From: Pseudomonadota bacterium
Lineage (GTDB): Bacteria > Chloroflexota > Ktedonobacteria > Ktedonobacterales > JADMIN01
Reading direction: 5' to 3'
Assembly: GCA_021324535.1 (NCBI GenBank)
Contig: JAJPIU010000102.1
Location: 1 to 37,753 of the forward strand
Length of the DNA: 37,753 nucleotides
How positions within the stretch are numbered: position 1 is the first letter of the stretch; each line of letters starts with the position of its first letter. Below the pieces are notes generated by a model, which saw only the letters and a list, made by a program, of their open reading frames with translations, ran no database searches and was not told the DNA's origin. A program made the translations under genes and the position numbers. Of the stretch, positions 7,576-15,237 are shown in pieces.

Positions 7576-8196
7576 ATGAGCGAGACAAGCATCTTACCAC
7601 CAGCGCGCAAGGTAGCGCGACCCAAACCCAGCCCCAATACCAAAGGGCATGTCGTACGCGAGCTGGTGGAGACGATCATCCTGACAGCGGTAATCTTTTT
7701 TGTCGTGCGCGTCACCGTTCAGCCCTATCAGGTGCAGGGGCCAAGTATGGAGCCTGGCCTGACCGCCGGTGAATATGTGCTGGTCAACTCGGTGGCCTAT
7801 CTGTTTGGTGGGCCGCAGCGTGGCGATGTGATTGTCTTCCATCCGCCAAGCAATCCCAGCGTGGCCTATGTCAAACGAGTGATTGGCATTCCAGGCGACC
7901 GTATTGATATCAGCCTGAACGCGGTCTACGTGGATGGCGTCAAGCTCAACGAACCGTATATCTATCCCCTGCCGCCGGGTGTTGACGAGAATAACAGCGT
8001 GCTCACCAATATACGGTTAGGGCCGGGACAGTATTTTGTGCTGGGCGATCATCGGCAAGACAGTGATGATTCACGCGACTTTGGCTCTGTGCCACGCGCC
8101 AACATCATTGGCAAGGCCGAGGCGATCTTCTGGCCGCTCAACGATTTTCGTTTTCTTCCGACCTATAGCTCGGTGTTTGCGCATGTCAGGCAGTAG
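7576..8196 (+). CDS. lepB: Type I signal peptidase (active form)
   Basis: Membrane-anchored serine protease that removes signal peptides from exported proteins. The 206 residues have a cytoplasmic basic N-terminus, one membrane segment at about 30-46 and an extracytoplasmic catalytic domain. The nucleophile is in GPSMEPGL (Ser57) and the general base in YVKRVIGIPGD (Lys100), followed by the family box LGDHRQDSDDSRDFGSVP and GKAEAIFWP. ATG 7576 is chosen over GTG 7534 because GAGGAG lies five bases upstream. A second signal-peptidase-like gene follows after 96 bases, with a terminator after that, so the two form a bicistronic unit. The short length and single anchor match the Gram-positive type. 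Confidence 0.95.
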   Translation: MSETSILPPARKVARPKPSPNTKGHVVRELVETIILTAVIFFVVRVTVQPYQVQGPSMEPGLTAGEYVLVNSVAYLFGGPQRGDVIVFHPPSNPSVAYVKRVIGIPGDRIDISLNAVYVDGVKLNEPYIYPLPPGVDENNSVLTNIRLGPGQYFVLGDHRQDSDDSRDFGSVPRANIIGKAEAIFWPLNDFRFLPTYSSVFAHVRQ

Positions 8197-8201
8197 GCGC
8201 C

Positions 8202-8225
8202 GAGGAACCAAGAGGAACCAAGAGG
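8202..8225. repeat. 10-bp tandem repeat between the signal peptidase genes
   Basis: Two full copies of GAGGAACCAA plus GAGG, six bases after the lepB stop codon. This is probably a small slippage duplication. It contains AGGA-like sequence but lies too far from the next start to act as its ribosome site. Confidence 0.6.
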
Positions 8226-8292
8226 TAGTCCATACCTATCGGGCAGTACGGAGAGAGTCGGGCGGCAATCGGCGTCTGCCGGGGGAAAGAGA

Positions 8293-8946
8293 ATGGCAAT
8301 GGTGGAAACAAACTCAAAGAGACCCTCGAATAAGGGCGGCTTCCTCCAACGACGGCGGCGGGTGAACCTAACGGCGGCTGAGCGGCGCGCCCAGCTTGCG
8401 CGTGAGGTGCTGGAGGTCTTGCTGTTCGTTGGCATCGTCATTGTCATTGTGAATGTCGTGATTCAGACGTTCCTGGTGCAGGATGTGACGATGCAGCCGT
8501 TGCTGCAACCCGACCAGCGCGCATTGGTGAACAAATCTGCTTACCTGTTCGGTGGGCCACAGCGTGGCGACGTTGTGCTGGTCGCCGATCCGCAGAATCC
8601 CTCGCTGCTGGTGATCCGCCGGGTGATCGCCACCCCTGGCGATACCATTACGCTGACTTCCACCTCGGTCACTGTCAACGGCTACACGCTCAACGAATCC
8701 GTCTATACAAATATCGCCGCCGGTCAGCCGGAAAACGATGTGATTGACACCTATCACCTGGGCGCGGGCCAATACTTCGTGATGGGCGACAACCGGCTGC
8801 AAAGCGCGACCTATGACTCGCGCGGCTTTGGCCCTGTGCCAAGAAGCAACATTCTTGGCAAGGTGATCATGGTGTTCTGGCCGTTGAAGGATGTTCACTG
8901 GATGAACACCTATCCGTCAGTCTTCTCGCATGTCCCCGCGCCATAG
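8293..8946 (+). CDS. Signal-peptidase-like protein lacking the Ser/Lys dyad (pseudo-protease)
   Basis: The protein is 217 residues and clearly homologous to the preceding lepB (shared blocks AYLFGGPQRGDV, LGAGQYFVMGDN and the DSRGFGPVPRSNI box). It has a basic N-terminus and one membrane segment at about 40-58. The catalytic Ser of the S-M box is Thr66 (DVTMQPLL), and the catalytic Lys before the conserved Arg is Arg109 (VIRRVIATPGD). The rest of the fold is well conserved, so this looks like selected loss rather than decay. Proteolysis by the usual mechanism is unlikely. Non-catalytic paralogues beside an active one are known, for example staphylococcal SpsA next to SpsB. A role as partner or substrate-binding scaffold is inference. 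Strong ribosome site GGGGGAAAGAGA; a terminator follows. Confidence 0.88.
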   Translation: MAMVETNSKRPSNKGGFLQRRRRVNLTAAERRAQLAREVLEVLLFVGIVIVIVNVVIQTFLVQDVTMQPLLQPDQRALVNKSAYLFGGPQRGDVVLVADPQNPSLLVIRRVIATPGDTITLTSTSVTVNGYTLNESVYTNIAAGQPENDVIDTYHLGAGQYFVMGDNRLQSATYDSRGFGPVPRSNILGKVIMVFWPLKDVHWMNTYPSVFSHVPAP

Positions 8947-8962
8947 CCGGAGAAGGAATGGG

Positions 8963-8995
8963 GCAGCGCAACCGAACACCGTTGCGCTGCGTTTT
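8963..8995 (+). terminator. Rho-independent terminator after the signal peptidase pair
   Basis: Ten-base perfect stem GCAGCGCAAC / GTTGCGCTGC with an eight-base loop, followed by GTTTT. It lies 16 bases after the stop of the second signal-peptidase gene. This is the clearest terminator in the window. Confidence 0.92.
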
Positions 8996-9129
8996 AGTAT
9001 GTATGCTTTAGATGTATTTTGGCGTGGTCTTGTAACGAGAAATCGCCTGGGGAAGGCCGATGGCGCTCAACGGTGAGCTGCGACGCCCGACAATGCCCCA
9101 CAATATCCACAGTGAGGAGCACACACCCC

Positions 9130-10041
9130 ATGTTAAAAGAGAGCATGCTCTATCTGGCGCGCCAGGAAAGCATTCGCACGTTTGTGATCGCCAACCCCGC
9201 GACTCGCCGTGTGGCGCGGCGCTTTGTGGCGGGTGAGGAGCTGAGCGAGGCGCTGGAGGTGGCGCGCACGATGAACCGGCGCCATATCAGCGTCTCGCTC
9301 GATCACCTGGGCGAGAACGTCACCTCGGCAAATGAGGCGCGGCAGACCGCTGACGAGTATGTGCGCACGCTCGATCAGATTCAAGCGACGGGAGTGGAGG
9401 CGAATATCTCGGTGAAGCTGACGGCGCTTGGGCTTGACCTGGGCGATGACCTCTGCCGCGCCAACCTGACGCGCGTGCTGCAACGGGCGCAGGAGTATGG
9501 CTCGTTTGTGCGGGTGGATATGGAAGGCTCCGATTATACCCAACGCACGCTTGATCTGGTGATCGATCTTCATCAGCACTTCGAGAACGTCGGCACGGTG
9601 ATCCAGTCGTGCATGTATCGTTCGCCCGACGACGTGGCGCTCTTGATCGAGCGCGGGGTGCGGGTGCGGCTGGTGAAGGGCGCGTACCTTGAGCCGCCAA
9701 CCATCGCTTTCCCCCATAAGGTGGATGTCGACGCACAGTATGTGTTGCTGATGCGCGCGCTGCTGGAACGCGGTGTCTATCCGGCCATCGCCACGCACGA
9801 CGAGCATATCATCCGCGAGGCCATCCGCATCGCCCAAACGCAGGGCATCGCGCGGGCGCGCTTTGAGTTCCAAATGCTCTACGGCATCCGCCGCGATCTG
9901 CAAACGAAGCTGGCCGACGCGGGCTACAACGTGCGGGTCTACGTCCCCTATGGCACGCAATGGTATCCCTATCTGACACGCCGCATGGCCGAGCGCCCAG
10001 CGAACCTGATGTTCGTCGTGGGCAATACGTTCAGGGGATGA
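9130..10041 (+). CDS. Proline dehydrogenase (monofunctional)
   Basis: FAD-dependent enzyme oxidising proline to pyrroline-5-carboxylate, the first step of proline catabolism. The 303 residues match monofunctional PRODH of the Gram-positive and Deinococcus type. Recognisable are ISVSLDHLGENV near the start, NISVKLTALGLD, FVRVDMEGSDYT, RLVKGAYLEPP, ATHDEHII, FEFQMLYGIR and the C-terminal substrate-binding box YPYLTRRMAERPAN with the conserved Arg pair. ATG 9130 is chosen because GAGGAG lies about ten bases upstream and the longer frame from 9019 adds only unlike sequence. No pyrroline-5-carboxylate dehydrogenase gene lies beside it in this window. It follows the signal peptidase terminator, so it should have its own promoter, which I could not identify firmly. 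Confidence 0.95.
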   Translation: MLKESMLYLARQESIRTFVIANPATRRVARRFVAGEELSEALEVARTMNRRHISVSLDHLGENVTSANEARQTADEYVRTLDQIQATGVEANISVKLTALGLDLGDDLCRANLTRVLQRAQEYGSFVRVDMEGSDYTQRTLDLVIDLHQHFENVGTVIQSCMYRSPDDVALLIERGVRVRLVKGAYLEPPTIAFPHKVDVDAQYVLLMRALLERGVYPAIATHDEHIIREAIRIAQTQGIARARFEFQMLYGIRRDLQTKLADAGYNVRVYVPYGTQWYPYLTRRMAERPANLMFVVGNTFRG

Positions 10042-10071
10042 GGCACACGAACAAACTCCACTGAGAACCTC

Positions 10072-10692
10072 TCACTCATCCGTCAGTCGCTTCAGCCACG
10101 GATGATCTGGATGTACCGTGAGCAATGCAGTCCTGAGCCACTGGCGACGTTCTCCAGAGAGCGCAGGCAAGGCGTGAGTGAAGTCCGTTTCATCCTTTGC
10201 GCGCAGACCTTTGGCCTTGTAGAGCAACTGTATCTCAGGCGCCAGATATGGGATACCTTCCGGGGTGACCCCTCCTAATGCCGTGATTGGGCGAGCAATC
10301 GCTGGCGTGCGGCGAAAGAGCCACTGCTCATCGCGGGTATCATCCACCATCAACTGAATCGCCCACGGCGCTGTCGAAGCTGGACGACACCATACATCGT
10401 GGATGGCTGGATCAAGGGGTTCACCCTGCGGCCAGAAACGAAATGGCCACGTTTCATCTCGTGGTGGGGGAAGAGCGGCTTGCACATCCCATCCAGCAAA
10501 CAGGTTACGAACAGCATCCTGATCGCACCGGAGAAACAGCACATCAACATCCTCATGCTCACGCGTCTGTTTACCCAGGAAGAGATCGATAGCCCATCCT
10601 CCCGCTATCCACCACGGAGCGGAGAGAGGCGCAAAGAGCGTTGCAACCTGCTTTGGGTTCCAGGGTTCCCACGTCCCCAAGTTGATGTGCAT
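10072..10692 (-). CDS. Small nucleotidyltransferase (aminoglycoside/lincosamide adenylyltransferase-like)
   Basis: The protein is 206 residues. The N-terminal half has the minimal nucleotidyltransferase signature: WWIAGGWAIDLFLG (about 27-40) followed by REHEDVDVLF, with the metal-binding pair Asp48 and Asp50. Family members transfer AMP to small molecules such as aminoglycosides or lincosamides, or act as uncharacterised GG-x-D-x-D enzymes. The rest has a helical segment near PYLAPEIQLLYKAKGLRAKDETDF, typical of ANT-like proteins. The substrate cannot be read from sequence, so a resistance role should not be assumed. The gene is convergent with proline dehydrogenase (30-base gap) and downstream of the KimA-like gene, with a possible promoter of its own. 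Confidence 0.8.
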   Translation of the reverse strand: MHINLGTWEPWNPKQVATLFAPLSAPWWIAGGWAIDLFLGKQTREHEDVDVLFLRCDQDAVRNLFAGWDVQAALPPPRDETWPFRFWPQGEPLDPAIHDVWCRPASTAPWAIQLMVDDTRDEQWLFRRTPAIARPITALGGVTPEGIPYLAPEIQLLYKAKGLRAKDETDFTHALPALSGERRQWLRTALLTVHPDHPWLKRLTDE

Positions 10693-10784
10693 AAGAGGTG
10701 TAGAAGACTTCCGTTCTCCCGTCGAACTTATGACCCATGAGCAGGCAACGTGTGTGGCGCTCTCGTCATTTCTGGCCCTAGTCT

Positions 10785-10812
10785 ATCATAAAGATGACGA
10801 CCCTGACCACAA
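10785..10812 (-). promoter_or_regulatory. Possible promoter of the nucleotidyltransferase gene
   Basis: On the minus strand: -35-like TTGTGG, 16-base spacer and -10 TATGAT (10785-10790). It lies in the 135-base gap behind the transporter gene. The -10 is good but the -35 is weak. Confidence 0.35.
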
Positions 10813-10827
10813 CACGTTGAGAGATGG

Positions 10828-13260
10828 CTACTTTTCCTCACGCGCCTTCTTTTCGCGTTCGCGGCGCTCGTAGCCCAGGTGGTAGGGAACGTTCGTCACC
10901 ACCACGCCAGGCTGCGCGTAGAGCGCCAGCTTCAGCCGGAACGCCGTCTCGTTGTGCAGCAGGCGCTCCCACCAGTGTTCGGGGATGTATTCTGGCAGGA
11001 TGACCGTAATCACCGTCTCCGGGTTGACCTCACGCATCACACGGCGCGTCGCGTTGATGTAGCGCAGCAGTGGCGCCACCAGCGCGCGGTAGGGCGAACG
11101 GATAATCACAAGTTCAGGATCATGTCTGGCGCTGAGCGGAACTGTGGCCTTCGCGCCATTGACCCCATTGACCCCATTGACCCCATTGACCCCATACATG
11201 CCATTTGAGCGAGTAGCATTATCAGCGCCGTTCAGGGTGGCTTCGTGTTCGTGGCGCTCTTGTAGCCACGCCTGCCAGTGTTCGCGGATATTGGTGTCGT
11301 CATCCTGGTCGGTAATGACATGGGCGGCCACCACTTTGAGGCCAAGCGATTGCGCATAGGTGATGCTGCGCTCGGCCACTTTGTCAAGCCGCGAGATAGG
11401 CACAATCGCCAGGTGGCTCAGCGCGTCCGACTCAGGCACGGTCAGTTGGGCAATCTCTTCTTTCACCTTCTTGTAGTGGTGGGAAATCCCTATGAACAAG
11501 AGAACCAGTATCGGCACAAGCAGCACGACGATCCAGGCGCCACGGTCGAACTTCGTGATCATGATGACAATAGTGACCACGCCCGTTGCGACCGCGCCCA
11601 GTCCATTGAAGACGATTGAGCGTTTCCACCCACGGTCAGCCGGATCAACCTCACCGCCGTCTTTGGGGTGGCCCTTGCGCCACCAACGCACCACCATGCC
11701 ACTTTGCGAGAGCGTAAACGCTGTGAAGACGCCCAGCGCATAGAGGTTGATCAGCGCGTCGGTGCTGCCGTGGAAGGCGACCAGCAATGCAATCGAGAGC
11801 GCGCTCAGCACGACTATCCCCGTGCTAAACGCCAGGCGGTCGCCACGGAAGGAGAACTGGCGCGGCATGAAGCCGTCACGTGCGAGGATCGAAGAGAGGC
11901 GTGGGAAGTCGGCGAAGCTGGTATTGGCGGCCAGCGCCAGGATCAGCGTCGTCGAGAATTGGATGAGGAAGAATATCCAGACAAACGGCCCGTTGAACAA
12001 CAGCGAGGCGATCTGCGCGTCTACTGTGGGATTCTGGCTGGGAACCGGTGTGGCGCCAAAACGCCAGGCGAGGTAGGCGCTGCCCAGGAAGAGCACGACC
12101 AGGATAGTCACCATCGCGATCAGCGTGCGCGCGGCGTTATGCGCTTCCGGTCGCTTGAAGGCAGGTACGCCGTTCGAGATGGCCTCCACGCCGGTCATCG
12201 CCGAACAGCCCGACGCAAAGGCCGTCAACAGCAACAACGGCGTGAGGGTAGTCAGATTGCCCCAGCCGGGGTCGCGTGGACGCGCAGGCGGCAAAGGAAC
12301 GAACAAGCCACCAGGCGAGGCAATCGCATGAATGATCCCGACGATGATCATCAACAGAAACAAGCCAATGAAAAGATAGGTCGGCGCGGCGAAGATCGTC
12401 CCTGACTCACGCACTCCGCGTAAGTTGACCACCATAATGAGCAGGATAATGACGACGCCAAGGATCACCGAGAGGGGAGCAAGCGCGCCATACGCCGAGA
12501 CGAGCGCATCTACCCCCGCCGAGACACTGACTGAAACCGTCAGCACGTAGTCAATCAGGAGAGCCGCCGCAGCGACCAACCCCGGCAGCATGCCAAGGTT
12601 ATCATGCGCGACGATATACGAGCCGCCACCATGTGGATAGGCATGGATGGTCTGGAAATACGATGCGCCGACAATGCACATCAACAACGCGATCAACAAG
12701 GCGATGATCAGGTCATAGCGCAACGCCGAGACGCCTGCCAGAATCAAGACGCCGAGCGACGCCTCAGCGCCATACGCCACCGATGAGATCGCATCGGAGG
12801 AGAGCACCGCCAGCGCCTTGACTTTGGTCAGCCGCTCTTGTTCCTGGTTGGCGGTGGCAATGGGAGAGCCAACCAATATGCGTTTGACGCGCTGACTCAC
12901 GCGCCCCAAGCGTGTCTCCGATTCGAGCGTGCTATCGGTCGCCTCAATCACCCCAGGCTCAAGCTGTGGGCGAAACTCGCGAATGGGAAGGCTTTTACGG
13001 ATGTATGCGCGATCGGGGCGGTCACCACGCCTGGCGATGCGCTGAAGCGTGGGTGTGACAATCTCACTGCTGGCAGCGTTGGCAAACGGCGGCTTTGCCT
13101 TTGCCGTGGGCCGCTTCTGCCGCGCGGAAGACGTGTCGCCCCCCTCACGCAAAGCGTCTCTTCGCATCATGGCGTCCGTCTGGAGCGTGTCAAGTGTATC
13201 AGTATCAGATGTGTTGGGTGTATCGGATGACGATGCGCCGGTTGGCGTCGTAGGTTCCAT
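10828..13260 (-). CDS. KimA-like APC-superfamily potassium/amino-acid transporter
   Basis: About 810 residues from ATG 13260 (GTG 13302 is an alternative; neither has a good ribosome site). After an N-terminal extension of about 115 residues rich in Thr, Asp and Ala comes a twelve-helix APC transporter. It carries the KimA pattern VKALAVLSSDAISSVAYG and LLIDYVLTVSVSVSAG, keeping the Asp, Tyr, Asp, Thr and Ser of the potassium site known from Bacillus KimA. A cytoplasmic domain of about 230 residues follows, with a universal-stress-like fold (HLAIVPISRLDKVAERSITYA, EHWWERLLHNETAFRLK). It probably imports potassium with protons; amino-acid transport cannot be excluded. In Bacillus this family is controlled by c-di-AMP, but I see no ydaO-type riboswitch upstream. 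A (Gly-Val-Asn)4 run sits in the cytoplasmic domain. Confidence 0.85.
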   Translation of the reverse strand: MEPTTPTGASSSDTPNTSDTDTLDTLQTDAMMRRDALREGGDTSSARQKRPTAKAKPPFANAASSEIVTPTLQRIARRGDRPDRAYIRKSLPIREFRPQLEPGVIEATDSTLESETRLGRVSQRVKRILVGSPIATANQEQERLTKVKALAVLSSDAISSVAYGAEASLGVLILAGVSALRYDLIIALLIALLMCIVGASYFQTIHAYPHGGGSYIVAHDNLGMLPGLVAAAALLIDYVLTVSVSVSAGVDALVSAYGALAPLSVILGVVIILLIMVVNLRGVRESGTIFAAPTYLFIGLFLLMIIVGIIHAIASPGGLFVPLPPARPRDPGWGNLTTLTPLLLLTAFASGCSAMTGVEAISNGVPAFKRPEAHNAARTLIAMVTILVVLFLGSAYLAWRFGATPVPSQNPTVDAQIASLLFNGPFVWIFFLIQFSTTLILALAANTSFADFPRLSSILARDGFMPRQFSFRGDRLAFSTGIVVLSALSIALLVAFHGSTDALINLYALGVFTAFTLSQSGMVVRWWRKGHPKDGGEVDPADRGWKRSIVFNGLGAVATGVVTIVIMITKFDRGAWIVVLLVPILVLLFIGISHHYKKVKEEIAQLTVPESDALSHLAIVPISRLDKVAERSITYAQSLGLKVVAAHVITDQDDDTNIREHWQAWLQERHEHEATLNGADNATRSNGMYGVNGVNGVNGVNGAKATVPLSARHDPELVIIRSPYRALVAPLLRYINATRRVMREVNPETVITVILPEYIPEHWWERLLHNETAFRLKLALYAQPGVVVTNVPYHLGYERREREKKAREEK
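11156..11195. repeat. 9-bp tandem repeat inside the transporter gene
   Basis: Four copies of CCATTGACC and a partial fifth, encoding four Gly-Val-Asn units on the minus strand. The unit length is a multiple of three, so copy-number change would alter linker length without shifting frame. Confidence 0.9.
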
Positions 13261-13401
13261 AGCTCTGACAGATCGTTTTTCTAGTTCCAAGGCTAACGAC
13301 ACGCCTGAATGCGCTACCCTGGTGGACGTTGGTGGACGTTGGGCAAAGAAAAGAGCAGCAAACGGGCCACATAGTCTCTAAAGTGAGCGAAAGCCCCATA
13401 A

Positions 13402-13430
13402 AGAATACAGCGCAGCGCCGAGGGCGGCAA
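13402..13430 (-). promoter_or_regulatory. Possible promoter of the KimA-like gene
   Basis: Minus strand: -35-like TTGCCG, 17-base spacer and -10-like TATTCT (13402-13407). Spacing is ideal but both hexamers are imperfect. It would give a leader of roughly 135 bases to ATG 13260. The AT-rich stretch at about 13440-13510 upstream, between this gene and the ATP-grasp gene, may add to promoter strength. Confidence 0.35.
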
Positions 13431-13511
13431 GCATTGAAGGCGCAAAAATCCTAGAAAATGAGCGGTATCAAGAAATGATAAAGAAAAGATAAATGTGAGG
13501 TATAGGGTGAA

Positions 13512-14306
13512 TTATGCGCGTGCAACTACCCACTGCGCATCCTCGCTCGCCAGCGTCGCGCGCCGCACGCACGCCCGCTGCAATACCGGCAGCGTGGCCA
13601 GCGGATCGCAGCCGTACAGCCCTGACCCCCACGCCGCATTCGCTTCAACAACCGCCCAACCGCGCTCCACGATGATCCCCACATCGAGCGCCACCGCCGA
13701 CGGCAGCTTGACTCGTCGGTCGGCTAACAGGGTCTCCACAAAGGAGAGCATCTCCGTGCGCTCATCGTCCGGCGTCGGCCATGCGCCATCCTCCGTCTGG
13801 GCCAGCGCGCCAGCGCGCCAGTAAGGGGAGAGCGTGGCTACCGTGCGTTCCAAGACAAAGCAGCGATACTCCACCCGCCAATCCACCGGCTCGGCCACCA
13901 GTGTCGGCGTCTCATCGGGCAGCGGTGTCTCCTGGGGAAGCTCGGCGCCGGAGGAATAGACACGGGCAGCAAAGCATTTATCGTCGGCAGGTTTGATGAA
14001 GGCAGGCGTAGTGATAGCGCGCGCTTCGCCCAGCGTCGTCAGCCGCACATCACGTTTGCGATACTCCGCCGGAAGCGAGGGAAGCCAATCGAGCGGAGGT
14101 TCCAGCAACGCAACAGGTAGCGCCTCGGCCAGTGTAGCGGCCAGCAGCGGCTCGCCGTAGAAAACGATCTCTTCCTGAGGATCGATCTCGCCAGGGGGAA
14201 CGCGCCAGCCATAGAGCCGTAGCGTCGCCCAGCCAACACTCTGCGCGGCGATCAAGATGGCGATGCTGTCGTCGGTGTAACGCGGCGTCAGGAGCAATGT
14301 TGGCAT
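13512..14306 (-). CDS. ATP-grasp domain protein (R2K/DUF4343 type)
   Basis: The protein is 264 residues. A Rossmann-like N-terminus (MPTLLLTPRYTDDSIAILIAA) is followed by an ATP-grasp fold: nucleotide-binding lysine segment AFIKPADDKCFAARVY, then WRVEYRCFVLERTVATLSPYWR, a central ALDVGIIVERGWAVVEANAAWGSGLYGCD with the metal-binding Glu and Asn, and a short C-terminus. This matches the R2K clade of ATP-grasp ligases, which are predicted to join a carboxylate to an amine, often in peptide modification. The substrate is unknown. It is the last gene of the Asp23-FakA-DegV operon, with a 35-base gap after degV, so co-expression is likely. Whether it works with fatty acid kinase is not known. Confidence 0.8.
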   Translation of the reverse strand: MPTLLLTPRYTDDSIAILIAAQSVGWATLRLYGWRVPPGEIDPQEEIVFYGEPLLAATLAEALPVALLEPPLDWLPSLPAEYRKRDVRLTTLGEARAITTPAFIKPADDKCFAARVYSSGAELPQETPLPDETPTLVAEPVDWRVEYRCFVLERTVATLSPYWRAGALAQTEDGAWPTPDDERTEMLSFVETLLADRRVKLPSAVALDVGIIVERGWAVVEANAAWGSGLYGCDPLATLPVLQRACVRRATLASEDAQWVVARA

Positions 14307-14341
14307 AGCAGTGTACGTGTCCTTCTCCTCTTGCTATGTTG

Positions 14342-15223
14342 CTATGCGCCAGTTCCAGTAGACTGTTCGGATTGCTTATTTTGCTCACTGGCGATGGCAA
14401 TGATGCACCCGGCGCCGGGGCCGGCATGCGTGCCCACCACCGGCCCCAGGTTAAAGACCTCAATGGGGCCATGCCAGAAGGCGCGCGCACGCTTCATCAG
14501 TTCGTCGCCGACGGCGGGATTGCTCTGCACCACGCCAAGCGCCTCGATCTCGCCAATCCCCTGAATGATCTGCGCCACGCGATCCTGCGCCTTGCTGCGT
14601 GTACGCACGTTTTCCAATGGCAACACCTGTCCATCGCGCACCTCCAGCAGCGGCTTGACGCTCAGCAGCGAGCCAAGCAGCGCCCGCGCTCGCCCGATAC
14701 GCCCGCCGCGTTGCAAATATTCGAGGGTATCAAGCACTGCCACAAGACGTACCCTGCTGAGCAGACTCTCGGCGTGCGCCTTCAGTTCGGCCAGGCTGGC
14801 GCCGTTCATCGCCTCGCGCGCCACAATCTCGGCAGGCAGGCCAAAGCCGCCGCTCACCGTATGCGAATCCACCACCTCAAAAGGCACGCCCGATTCCTTC
14901 GAGACGGTTTCCGCTGCTGTGACGGCTGAGGAGTAGGTGGAACTGAGAGAGCTGCCCAGGCTGATCGCCAGCACGCCCGTCGCGCCGTCTTTCACCAGTT
15001 TGCGATAGGCTTCCTCGAAGATCGCAGGAGCTGGCGCGGTGGTGGTGGGCGTCACAGGGCTGGTGGTCAGCTTTTTGTAAAACGCCTCGCCATCCAGGTC
15101 AATGCCGTCGCGAAAGGCTTCGTCACCAAACAGCACCGTCAGCGGAACGACCTCGATATTGAGTTCGCGTGCACGTTCGGGCGGAATATCCGCCGTGCTG
15201 TCAACCGTTACTCGTATGCTCAC
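14342..15223 (-). CDS. DegV family fatty-acid-binding protein (FakB-like)
   Basis: The 293 residues are the normal length. DegV/FakB proteins hold a fatty acid so that FakA can phosphorylate it to acyl-phosphate for phospholipid synthesis. Seen here are the N-terminal VTVDSTADIP, the lipid-site segment TTSPVTPTTTAPAP, LAISLGSSLSSTYSSA, VVDSHTVSGGFGL, the YLQRGGRIGRA box, the SVKPLLEVRDGQV strand and the C-terminal VGTHAGPGAGCI. The start is GTG 15223 with AGGGGGAAAGAG just upstream. The gene begins 14 bases after the fakA stop, which supports the FakA-FakB pairing. The C-terminal tail (EQNKQSEQSTGTGA) is an unconserved extension. Confidence 0.93.
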   Translation of the reverse strand: MSIRVTVDSTADIPPERARELNIEVVPLTVLFGDEAFRDGIDLDGEAFYKKLTTSPVTPTTTAPAPAIFEEAYRKLVKDGATGVLAISLGSSLSSTYSSAVTAAETVSKESGVPFEVVDSHTVSGGFGLPAEIVAREAMNGASLAELKAHAESLLSRVRLVAVLDTLEYLQRGGRIGRARALLGSLLSVKPLLEVRDGQVLPLENVRTRSKAQDRVAQIIQGIGEIEALGVVQSNPAVGDELMKRARAFWHGPIEVFNLGPVVGTHAGPGAGCIIAIASEQNKQSEQSTGTGA

Positions 15224-15237
15224 GCTCTTTCCCCCTG

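Noticed and set aside
10072-10692. Calling the nucleotidyltransferase an antibiotic-resistance gene
   Set aside because: Only the general fold signature is visible; the substrate-determining part does not match a known resistance enzyme closely enough by eye.
11668-12405. 245-residue plus-strand frame inside the transporter gene
   Set aside because: Highly charged Glu/Gln/Arg composition typical of the reverse complement of membrane-helix codons.
13303-13511. Possible ydaO-type c-di-AMP riboswitch upstream of the KimA-like gene
   Set aside because: None of the conserved ydaO core segments can be recognised on the minus strand.
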